From JAVBNN01 sp031551525 (GTDB lineage Bacteria; Bacillota; Negativicutes; Acidaminococcales; JAISLQ01): a DNA stretch of 24,719 bases. The stretch is taken from contig JAVBNN010000016.1 in NCBI GenBank assembly GCA_031551525.1, positions 1-24,719 of the forward strand. The letters run 5' to 3'. Under the pieces are notes generated by a model. The model made no database searches, had not been told where the DNA came from, and saw nothing but the letters and a program-made list of their open reading frames with translations. Positions 14,045 through 20,682 of the stretch are shown piece after piece. The translations under genes and the position numbers were made by a program. Each line of letters starts with the position of its first letter. Position 1 is the stretch's first letter.

Positions 14045-14052
14045 CTGCAATT

Positions 14053-14066
14053 ATTTCCCGGGCACT
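14053..14066. promoter_or_regulatory. Degenerate Noc-binding site
   Basis: ATTTCCCGGGCACT keeps one full half-site and matches the Noc consensus at 12 of 14 positions. It lies just downstream of rsmG, about 100 bases from the perfect palindrome, with the parS-like pair between the two. Confidence 0.5.
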
Positions 14067-14071
14067 AGCCC

Positions 14072-14788
14072 TTAAACAAGTGGTTGCTTTTCTGGTTTGC
14101 CTGCTTGCCGAGGATAGCTGGCTGGCGTATTGGCAATCTTTTGTATGTATACTATGTTTCGCTCATCCGGCAACGTCGGCAGATTAACGCGTTTGATTTT
14201 TGTGATCTCTCCACGCAAAAGACATAGCGCGTTTTTTGCGGCACATATTTCTTCGGTTGTTTGCCGCCCTTTCATGGAGGCAAACATTCCTCCGGGTTTT
14301 GCCAGCGGCAGACAATATTCAGCCAGAACATTTAAGGGCGCAACCGCTCGTGCCACAACAACATCATATCTCCCTCGATGCTCTTTGCTTCTGCCAGCAT
14401 CTTCTGCTCTCAAATGAACTGCGTGAATATCTTGCAGTCCCAATGTTTTAATGGTGTCGTTCAAAAAAGCTACTCGTTTTGTTAAAGAGTCGAGCAACAC
14501 TATTTTTAGATCAGCATACATTATCTTTAACGGTATTCCAGGAAACCCGGCTCCGCTTCCCACGTCACATACGGTTGCCCCTGCGGGAAAATATTGTGTG
14601 TCATAAACAGTCAAAGAGTCTATCATGTGTTTTATGGCAACATCTTCCGGTTGGGTAATGTTGGTCAAATTAAACTGTTTATTAGTTTCTATCACTTGTT
14701 CGAAATACACTTGAAACTGTGTAAGTTTTTCTGACGAGATGCTATACCCCGCCGCTTCGGCTTTGTCGCATAAAAACTTCTGAAACAT
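14072..14788 (-). CDS. rsmG: 16S rRNA (guanine527-N7)-methyltransferase RsmG
   Basis: A 238-residue S-adenosylmethionine-dependent methyltransferase that modifies G527 of 16S rRNA. The family motif NKQFNLTNITQPEDVAIKHM precedes DSLTVYD; the SAM-binding VCDVGSGAGFPGIPLK loop is at about residues 70-85; and RAEDAGR...YDVVVARAVAPL is the conserved catalytic-side stretch. ATG at 14788 overlaps the mnmG stop by one base (TAATG); a longer reading frame from 14821 would invade mnmG. Length is normal. mnmG-rsmG order is standard for this locus. Confidence 0.96.
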   Translation of the reverse strand: MFQKFLCDKAEAAGYSISSEKLTQFQVYFEQVIETNKQFNLTNITQPEDVAIKHMIDSLTVYDTQYFPAGATVCDVGSGAGFPGIPLKIMYADLKIVLLDSLTKRVAFLNDTIKTLGLQDIHAVHLRAEDAGRSKEHRGRYDVVVARAVAPLNVLAEYCLPLAKPGGMFASMKGRQTTEEICAAKNALCLLRGEITKIKRVNLPTLPDERNIVYIQKIANTPASYPRQAGKPEKQPLV

Positions 14789-16659
14789 TAGCCCGCACCT
14801 CTTTGCGCCGCTTCCAACCAAACCAATAGCACACTGACGTCGGCGGGCGAAACACCGGAAATGCGAGAGGCCTGTCCCAGTGAAACCGGTTTTACTTTGG
14901 CCAGTTTTTCGCGCGCCTCCATCCCTAATTCTTTTATGGCAAAATAATCTGTTTGTTCTGGAATGGTCTTACTCTCCAAACGTTCGGCTTTTTCTACTTG
15001 TATTTTTTGTTTCTTTATATATCCTTCGTATTTTATAAATACTTCTACCTGTTCTTTCACTTCTTGCGATAAAACTGGCAATGCAAACTTTTCTTGTAAC
15101 TTATCATACCGTACCTCTGGGCGACGAAGAAGTTCGCTGGCACTTATGCCATTATTGAGTGGCGTACTGCCGATTGTCTGTAAAAACTCATTGTTTTCTT
15201 CAGTGGGCGCAATTTTACGAGTGGTTAATACATGCAAAGCCCGTTCTATAGCATCCCTTTTTGTAGCAAATACATCGTAGCGTTCATCAGAAACCAGACC
15301 CAACGCGCGCCCTTTTTCGGTCAGGCGCAAATCGGCATTATCCTGTTGGAGCAACAAACGGTACTCGGCACGAGAAGTCATCATCCGATATGGCTCGTCC
15401 GTTCCTTTAGTCACAAGATCGTCAATTAAAACACCAATATAAGCCTCGGCCCGTCCTAAAATAAAAGGCGGTTGGTGTCTAAGTTTTCTTACTGCATTGA
15501 CCCCCGCCATCAATCCTTGCGCGGCAGCCTCTTCATAACCGCTAGTGCCGTTGGATTGTCCTGCGGAAAACAAACCCTTCAACTGCTTGTGTTCCAAGCC
15601 GGCCGTCAACTGCAACGGATCCAAGCAGTCGTAATCTATAGCATAACCGGCCCGCATCATTTTTACTTTTTCCAGTCCGGCAATAGTCTGCAAAAATGCC
15701 AGCTGTATATCTGCGGGCAAAGAAGAAGACATGCCCTGCACATACATTTCATTTGTAAAAAGGCCTTCCGGCTCAATAAATAGTTGGTGCCTTGGTTTAT
15801 CGGCAAAGCGCACTATCTTGGCTTCTATAGACGGACAGTAACGCGGGCCTACCCCTTCCACCAGCCCGGTATACATAGCTGCGCGATTAAGATTATCTTT
15901 GATCACATTATGTGTGTTTTCATTAGTATAAGTCAGCCAACATGGTGTTTGCGCACGCTCTTTTATCTTGTCCAAAAAAGAAAAATTGTAAATATCCTTG
16001 TCGCCCGGCTGGATTTCCATTCGGGAAAAATCCACTGAACGCTTATCTATTCTGGCTGGCGTACCGCTTTTAAAACGCATAAGAGAGAGACCATGCTCCA
16101 GCAAATTGACGGAAAGTTTTTCTGAAGGGCGGATCCCATTCGGGCCGCTGGAATAAATAACTTCGCCATAGATGATTTTACTGCGCAAATAAGTCCCGGT
16201 CGCTAAAATAACGCACGGCGCCAGGTAGACCTCTCCAGTTTCCGCTTTTACTCCAGTTACTACTCCATTTTTTATAATAAGTTCGTCTACCATCAACTGC
16301 TTCACATCCAGATTTTCCTGGTTCTCCACCGTATGCTTCATGATTTGGTGATAACGCAGCTTATCTGCCTGTGCCCGGAGGGCCTGCACTGCAGGTCCTT
16401 TACCTATATTTAAAAGCCTCATCTGGATACAGGCAGCATCGGCAGCCAGTCCCATTTGGCCGCCTAGCGCATCGATCTCCCGTACCAAATGCCCTTTGGC
16501 CGGACCGCCGACAGATGGATTGCACGGCATAAAACCTATGTTATCCAAACTAAGCGTTGTCAGCATCGTTTTTGCGCCCAGACGGCTAGCAGCCAACGCC
16601 GCCTCACAGCCTGCGTGGCCCGCGCCGATGACAATAACTTCGTATTCTCCAGCCAGCAC
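14788..16659 (-). CDS. mnmG: tRNA uridine-5-carboxymethylaminomethyl modification enzyme MnmG (GidA)
   Basis: A 623-residue FAD-dependent enzyme that with MnmE modifies U34 of certain tRNAs. The FAD-binding GAGHAG is at residues 12-17, with NPSVGGPAKGHLVREIDALGG near 48-68, RAQADKLRYHQIMK near 97-110, and the GidA signatures SGTPARIDKRSVDF and GQSNGTSGYEEAAAQGLMAG further on. The C-terminal domain ends in RISGVSPADVSVLLVWL, the part that contacts MnmE and tRNA. The start is GTG at 16659 with AGGAGG upstream. It lies 12 bases after mnmE. Confidence 0.97.
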   Translation of the reverse strand: MLAGEYEVIVIGAGHAGCEAALAASRLGAKTMLTTLSLDNIGFMPCNPSVGGPAKGHLVREIDALGGQMGLAADAACIQMRLLNIGKGPAVQALRAQADKLRYHQIMKHTVENQENLDVKQLMVDELIIKNGVVTGVKAETGEVYLAPCVILATGTYLRSKIIYGEVIYSSGPNGIRPSEKLSVNLLEHGLSLMRFKSGTPARIDKRSVDFSRMEIQPGDKDIYNFSFLDKIKERAQTPCWLTYTNENTHNVIKDNLNRAAMYTGLVEGVGPRYCPSIEAKIVRFADKPRHQLFIEPEGLFTNEMYVQGMSSSLPADIQLAFLQTIAGLEKVKMMRAGYAIDYDCLDPLQLTAGLEHKQLKGLFSAGQSNGTSGYEEAAAQGLMAGVNAVRKLRHQPPFILGRAEAYIGVLIDDLVTKGTDEPYRMMTSRAEYRLLLQQDNADLRLTEKGRALGLVSDERYDVFATKRDAIERALHVLTTRKIAPTEENNEFLQTIGSTPLNNGISASELLRRPEVRYDKLQEKFALPVLSQEVKEQVEVFIKYEGYIKKQKIQVEKAERLESKTIPEQTDYFAIKELGMEAREKLAKVKPVSLGQASRISGVSPADVSVLLVWLEAAQRGAG

Positions 16660-16671
16660 CTTATATTCCTC

Positions 16672-18054
16672 CTATTTACCCAAACAAAAACGGGCAAATA
16701 TTTCTTTTAACAATTCATCTGTCACTGTTTCACCAGTAATATGACCTAAACTATCAAACGCATTTTTAACGTCGGTCAGGACACAGTCCAGCGGAAAATC
16801 TGTTTTTACGGCCTCTATTGCCTCTTTTAACTGCTGGCCGGCCTGTGTGAGCAAGGCTATGTGCCTGGCCTCCTGAATATAGAAACCTTCACCCAGACGG
16901 CCACTCTCGCCATAAGCCACTTCTTTAAGCCGCCGGGCAAAAGCGTCCCAGCCAAACCGGGTGGTAACCGAAAGCACAATTATATTTTCTTCTTTAATAC
17001 CCATCGCTAATAACTTTTCCTTCATTATAATAACAGGTAAATCGCTCTTATTAAGTAAAACGATATGCGGGATGCTTTTTACCGCCGCAAGCAAATCTTC
17101 ATCTTCTTGATCCAGCCCGCGTGACGCATCCAGAACTAGCAGTCGCAGGTCTGCTTTATCTAACAGATTGCGGCTTTTTTCTACACCGATTTTTTCTATG
17201 GGATTATCTGTATGCCGGATACCGGCGGTATCTATCAAAACCAGCGGTAGTCCGTCTACAAATACACTCTCTTCTATTGTATCCCTAGTCGTTCCGGCTA
17301 TATCAGTAACGATCGCTCTGTCCTGGCCCAAAAGAGCATTCAACAGGCTGGATTTGCCGACATTAGGCTTCCCTGCGATTACCGTCCGCAAACCTTCTTT
17401 TATGATACGCCCGACCCGCGCCCTGCTTAAAAGCCCGTTGATTTTTCCTAAGACGACCTTTGTAGCCACTGCTACCTGTTGTATAGTGATATCTTCAATA
17501 TCCTCTTCCGGATAATCAAGCACTGCCGCAGCATTTACCAGTATGTCTTTCAATTCTTCGCGCAACAACCTCACTTCCTGCGACAACAGCCCTTGTTGCT
17601 GATAGAGCGCCTGTGCAAGCGCAACGTCACTTCTCGCGCGAATAATGGACATGACGGCCTCCGCCTGAGCAAGATCTATCCGCCCATGCAAAAATGCCCG
17701 CCTGGTAAATTCACCCGGCTCAGCTGCGCGGGCGCCCATCCGCCAGGTCAAACGAAGTATCTCTGTCAAAGCGGCCTGACTGCCGTGGCATTGTATCTCT
17801 ACTACATCTTCAGCAGTATAAGAAAAAGGAGCCCGCATCGCCACACACAAAACCTCATCGAGCAGTTGCCCCGCTTCATTATAAATATGACCATACCTCA
17901 GCCGGTTTGGCGGCAATTGTATGTTGGCGCTACCATGTTTGCCACGAAAAACTTTCTCGGCTATCTTTATGCTGTCCGGGCCGCTGATTCTTATTATGCC
18001 GATAGCCCCTTCGCCAGGCGCTGTACAGACCGCACTTATTGTATCTTCTTGCAT
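16672..18054 (-). CDS. mnmE: tRNA modification GTPase MnmE (TrmE)
   Basis: A 460-residue GTPase, partner of MnmG. N-terminal formyl-THF-binding domain (DTISAVCTAPGEGAIGIIRISG), helical domain containing PGEFTRRAFLHGRIDLAQAEAV near residues 113-134, then the inserted G domain: G1 GKPNVGKSSLLN at about 227, K-loop and TTRDTIEE, G3 DTAGIR, G4 NKSDLP. It ends in FCLGK, the C-[LIV]-G-K motif whose cysteine is needed for tRNA modification. ATG at 18054 with AGAGGAAG upstream. A 90-base gap with a long inverted repeat separates it from jag. Confidence 0.97.
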   Translation of the reverse strand: MQEDTISAVCTAPGEGAIGIIRISGPDSIKIAEKVFRGKHGSANIQLPPNRLRYGHIYNEAGQLLDEVLCVAMRAPFSYTAEDVVEIQCHGSQAALTEILRLTWRMGARAAEPGEFTRRAFLHGRIDLAQAEAVMSIIRARSDVALAQALYQQQGLLSQEVRLLREELKDILVNAAAVLDYPEEDIEDITIQQVAVATKVVLGKINGLLSRARVGRIIKEGLRTVIAGKPNVGKSSLLNALLGQDRAIVTDIAGTTRDTIEESVFVDGLPLVLIDTAGIRHTDNPIEKIGVEKSRNLLDKADLRLLVLDASRGLDQEDEDLLAAVKSIPHIVLLNKSDLPVIIMKEKLLAMGIKEENIIVLSVTTRFGWDAFARRLKEVAYGESGRLGEGFYIQEARHIALLTQAGQQLKEAIEAVKTDFPLDCVLTDVKNAFDSLGHITGETVTDELLKEIFARFCLGK

Positions 18055-18095
18055 AAGGACTTCCTCTTTTTAGCCAGTGTTTCCTGTAGAGATAA

Positions 18096-18127
18096 TTTTA
18101 CCCAGTAACCAAAATTACTGGGTAAAA
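18096..18127. repeat. 13-bp perfect inverted repeat between jag and mnmE
   Basis: TTTTACCCAGTAA at 18096-18108 pairs with TTACTGGGTAAAA at 18115-18127 around a 6-base loop. On the minus strand the arms run T-rich to A-rich and only TTATC follows, so it lacks the trailing T-run of an ordinary terminator. It could be an RNA processing or stability element, a weak terminator or a protein-binding dyad. Confidence 0.75.
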
Positions 18128-18144
18128 AGCAGGTTTGTATATAT

Positions 18145-18858
18145 TTACCGTTTCGGCGCTATTACTATATAACGATGCGGCTCCTCGCCCTCGCTATAAG
18201 TCGTTATATGACGGTCGTCCTGTAGTGCCATATGAATGACTTTTCGTTCGTGCGGGTTCATTGGTTCCAAGACTACCCTTTCTTCTCTGCGCTTTGCCTT
18301 GTCAGCCAGGCGCATCGCCAGGCGTGTCAGTGTCTCCGCTCGCCGTTTGCGGTAATCTTCCACGTCGATTACTATCCGCACCCGCCCATCGCTGTTTTTA
18401 TTGGCAACGAGACCAGTCAGGTACTGAAGAGCGTCCAGCGTTTGCCCGTGTTTTCCTATCAAAAGGCCCAAATCAGGCCCATGCAAGTTTAATGTAACGG
18501 TTCCTTCACTATTGACAAATTTTTCCATGGCGACATCCAAAGACATGCACGCAAAAACTTTTTGTAAAAACTCTTTGGCTGTTATGCCCGGGTCGGCAAC
18601 AGCTACCGCGACGTCGGTTGTGTCCATGTCTTTTATGGGTTTTTCCCCTGCTGGTTCAGGTGTTGTTTTTATATTTTCACTGGATAGCCAGACCTTCACC
18701 CGCGCCTGCTTGCTGCCAAACAACCCAAACAAGCCTTTTTTACCCGCTTCTTCTATTACCTCATATTGTACATGGTCTACTGTAACGCCCAGCTCATCAA
18801 GAGCCGCCTGTAACGCCTCATCTACTGTTTTTCCTGTTTTTTCCAAAACATTGTCCAT
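18145..18858 (-). CDS. jag: RNA-binding protein Jag / KhpB (SpoIIIJ-associated)
   Basis: A 237-residue protein of three parts: an N-terminal Jag-N domain (about 1-56; KTVDEALQAALDELGV, then GKKGLFGLFGSKQARVKVW), a linker rich in acidic residues and prolines, a KH-II domain with LIGKHGQTLDALQYL near residues 133-147, and a C-terminal R3H domain with NPHERKVIHMALQ near 201-213. It binds RNA and in Gram-positives acts with KhpA in cell elongation. ATG at 18858 has AAGGAGGC upstream. It follows yidC by 24 bases, the usual pairing. Confidence 0.95.
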   Translation of the reverse strand: MDNVLEKTGKTVDEALQAALDELGVTVDHVQYEVIEEAGKKGLFGLFGSKQARVKVWLSSENIKTTPEPAGEKPIKDMDTTDVAVAVADPGITAKEFLQKVFACMSLDVAMEKFVNSEGTVTLNLHGPDLGLLIGKHGQTLDALQYLTGLVANKNSDGRVRIVIDVEDYRKRRAETLTRLAMRLADKAKRREERVVLEPMNPHERKVIHMALQDDRHITTYSEGEEPHRYIVIAPKR

Positions 18859-18882
18859 ATAAAAGCCTCCTTCATAGTTGGC

Positions 18883-19527
18883 TTAGGCCTTTTTTTCCTG
18901 GTAATTCATGTAAGTCTGCTGTGCGATCTGCAAAAGGTTAGTCACTATCCAGTAAAGCACCAGTCCGGCCGGAAACTGCAAGCTGATATAACCAATGAAC
19001 AGCGGCATAAAATACAACATTATCTTGTTCTGACCATCGGCGTTCGGCATAGTTTGATATGTCTGCACTAAAGTTGTCAACGCAGAGACCACAGGCATCA
19101 CATATATCGGATCAGGCTGAGCCAGATTGGACACCCACAGAAAAACCGGGGTGATCCCGCCATAGTCAAAATCCCTCAGTGCATAAAAAATGCCTATCAT
19201 TATGGGCATCTGCAAAACCAGCGGCAAACAGCCCGATAAAGGATTAAAACCCGTTTCCTTATACAGGTTGGCCATTTCCTGCTGCAACCGTACTTTGTCA
19301 TTTTTATATTTTTCCTGCAGCGCTTTCATTCGCGGCTGCATTTCCTGCATAGCTTTAGTTGATTTTATTTGCTTTACCGTCAGCGGATAAAGCAGGAGTT
19401 TTATAAACACGGTCAGCAAAATTATAGCTATACCGTAGTTTGCAAAACCCAGTGAACCACTAAAATTATAAAAGAAAACTAAACCATCTTGAATAAATTT
19501 AATAAAAAGATCCCAAAGACCACCCAC
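18883..19527 (-). CDS. yidC: Membrane protein insertase YidC (Oxa1 family)
   Basis: A 214-residue YidC core with about five membrane segments. Conserved parts are NYGIAIILLTVFIKLLLYPL at about residues 30-49, the coiled C1 loop QPRMKALQEKYKNDKVRLQQEMANLYKE, then GFNPLSGCLPLVLQMPIMIGIFYAL and PAGLVLYWIVTNLLQIAQQ. It lacks the long periplasmic domain of Gram-negative YidC and has no lipobox. I use the second GTG (19527), eight bases after AAGGAG, rather than the GTG at 19536 that overlaps this site. The position of the groove arginine is occupied by lysine (K43). Confidence 0.94.
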   Translation of the reverse strand: MGGLWDLFIKFIQDGLVFFYNFSGSLGFANYGIAIILLTVFIKLLLYPLTVKQIKSTKAMQEMQPRMKALQEKYKNDKVRLQQEMANLYKETGFNPLSGCLPLVLQMPIMIGIFYALRDFDYGGITPVFLWVSNLAQPDPIYVMPVVSALTTLVQTYQTMPNADGQNKIMLYFMPLFIGYISLQFPAGLVLYWIVTNLLQIAQQTYMNYQEKKA

Positions 19528-19570
19528 AAAATTCACTCCTTACGAAAACAATAACTGTAAAAATCCCTCA

Positions 19571-19780
19571 TTACACTAACGGGTCATAACCGCCCTTATG
19601 AAAAGGATGACATTTAGCCACCCGTTTTATTGTCAGCCAGCCACCAGACAGCACGCCATATTTATTGAGCGCGTCTATGGCATACTGGGAACAGGTAGGA
19701 TAAAAACGGCAGTTTGGCCCTAACATGGGCGATATCATTTTTTGATAAATACGAATAATCACAATAAGGAATTTTTGCAT
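19571..19780 (-). CDS. yidD: Membrane protein insertion efficiency factor YidD
   Basis: A complete 69-residue YidD. Features: amphipathic N-terminal helix (IRIYQKMISPMLGPNCRFY), PTCSQYAIDAL with the paired cysteines of the family, GGWLTIKRVAKCHPF and the terminal GGYDPL. It assists YidC-dependent membrane insertion. The gene overlaps the 3' end of rnpA by 22 bases. Confidence 0.95.
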   Translation of the reverse strand: MQKFLIVIIRIYQKMISPMLGPNCRFYPTCSQYAIDALNKYGVLSGGWLTIKRVAKCHPFHKGGYDPLV

Positions 19781-20163
19781 TTATCGTTTTCTCCAGCGAC
19801 CGTTACTAACAGACCGGCTTTTTGGCAAAGTTTAGTAAGCGTTTTTTCATACATGTCATATTTTGCGTCTTTAAGCGGCGTTCTGGCAATCCACAAAAAG
19901 TCAAACCCTGGCAACAAACACCGCTTTGTGCGGCGGTATGCTTCTCTCATCATACGCTTTATACGATTGCGGATCACAGCATTGCCAATCTTTTTTCCTG
20001 CTGCCACTCCTATGCGCGTATAGCCTTTGTCGGTTGGGAAAACATATAATATGCCGGCAAAACCTACAAAACACTTGCCTGTCTTGTAGATTAATTGGAA
20101 ATCTTCTTTTTTGCGTACACGAAAACAGCGTTTAAAAGCATTTGCTTTTTTTACCCTGATCAA
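19759..20163 (-). CDS. rnpA: Ribonuclease P protein component
   Basis: A 134-residue basic protein subunit of RNase P. The RNR motif is clear in GNAVIRNRIKRMMREAYR near residues 60-77, and FRVRKKEDFQLIYKTGK is the family N-terminal strand-helix. The start appears to be TTG at 20163, five bases after GGAGG; no ATG or GTG lies nearby. An in-frame ATG at 20247 would start within rpmH and read through the terminator-like hairpin, and would add residues that do not look like RnpA. The stop overlaps yidD. Being behind a hairpin, it is probably expressed below rpmH. Confidence 0.93.
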   Translation of the reverse strand: MIRVKKANAFKRCFRVRKKEDFQLIYKTGKCFVGFAGILYVFPTDKGYTRIGVAAGKKIGNAVIRNRIKRMMREAYRRTKRCLLPGFDFLWIARTPLKDAKYDMYEKTLTKLCQKAGLLVTVAGENDKCKNSLL

Positions 20164-20188
20164 ACTATCCTCCAGATGGCGAGACAGG

Positions 20189-20216
20189 AAAAATAGACCG
20201 CTATTAAGCGGCCTAT
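20189..20216 (-). terminator. Terminator-like hairpin between rpmH and rnpA
   Basis: A 10-bp stem (20207-20216 with 20193-20202, one G-U pair in RNA) with a 4-base loop ends on the minus strand in a five-T run (20193-20189). It starts on the last base region of the rpmH stop and ends 25 bases before rnpA. This has all the parts of an intrinsic terminator and would attenuate rnpA and genes beyond it. Confidence 0.75.
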
Positions 20217-20350
20217 TAGGCAGAAAGCTTTTTCCGGCCTCTGGCACGGCGGCGTTTCAACACGAGTCGTCCGCCTGCAGTTTTCATTCTTTCACGAAAA
20301 CCATGTGTACGTTTACGCCAAAGAGTATTTGGCTGATAAGTGCGTTTCAT
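20216..20350 (-). CDS. rpmH: 50S ribosomal protein L34
   Basis: A 44-residue, highly basic protein that is almost identical to the L34 consensus: MKRTYQPNTLWRKRTHGFRE, then MKTAGGRLVLKRRRARGRKKL and a C-terminal SA. ATG at 20350 has AGGAGG nine bases upstream. It is the first gene leftward from the origin and has a perfect consensus promoter. It was readable only by direct translation of the gap, because it is short. Confidence 0.98.
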   Translation of the reverse strand: MKRTYQPNTLWRKRTHGFRERMKTAGGRLVLKRRRARGRKKLSA

Positions 20351-20407
20351 TGTCCTGAACCTCCTACAAAGTTTAACAAACCGTTGTTTTTACCGATAAC
20401 TAAAGAA

Positions 20408-20436
20408 ATTATATGTCAGTAGACCTCCTCTGTCAA
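20408..20436 (-). promoter_or_regulatory. Perfect consensus promoter of rpmH
   Basis: On the minus strand TTGACA (20436-20431), a spacer of 17 and TATAAT (20413-20408) match the sigma-A consensus fully. Transcription should start near 20401. DnaA boxes lie directly upstream (20447 and beyond). Confidence 0.9.
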
Positions 20437-20682
20437 GCAGTATTGCTGTTGACAATATTTATTTTTGTTGATAACTGTCCGCTATATGCGTCAAAAATTT
20501 ATTATTCTTGATAAGCATATTTATTTTTGGTAATATTATTGTTAATAAAAAGCAAACAGCAAACAAAGGTTTTATTTTTCATTAAAGTTTTCCACATTTT
20601 AAAAAGTTATCAACACTTTGCCTCGGGCAACTTTCTTTTTTATCATTGTTTGATATTTTTTTCAAAGGGGTTATCAGTAAAT
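20437..20682. other. Upstream part of oriC (rpmH-dnaA intergenic region)
   Basis: The gap between rpmH and dnaA is 332 bases, AT-rich and without a gene. It holds the rpmH promoter and a set of DnaA-box-like 9-mers: TTGTCAACA (minus, 20447-20455), TTATCAACA (minus, 20466-20474), TTATCAAGA (minus, 20506-20514), TTTTCCACA (plus, 20588-20596), TTATCAACA (plus, 20607-20615) and TTATCAGTA (plus, 20671-20679, next to the dnaA ribosome site). These match the DnaA box TTATCCACA with one or two changes. No other structure was found here. Confidence 0.8.
20508..20536 (+). promoter_or_regulatory. Candidate dnaA promoter overlapping a DnaA box
   Basis: TTGATA (20508-20513), a 17-base spacer and TAATAT (20531-20536). 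The -35 hexamer lies within the DnaA-box-like sequence at 20506-20514, so DnaA could repress its own gene. The -10 matches consensus at four of six positions only. Confidence 0.5.

Noticed and set aside
20164..20247. Longer rnpA starting at an ATG inside rpmH
   Set aside because: It would place the terminator-like hairpin and the GGAGG site inside the gene and adds 28 residues unlike RnpA. Kept only as a test under the TTG finding.
20527..20682. N-terminal extension of dnaA in the same frame
   Set aside because: The added residues are hydrophobic and low complexity, overlap origin boxes, and the family N-terminus starts at 20683.
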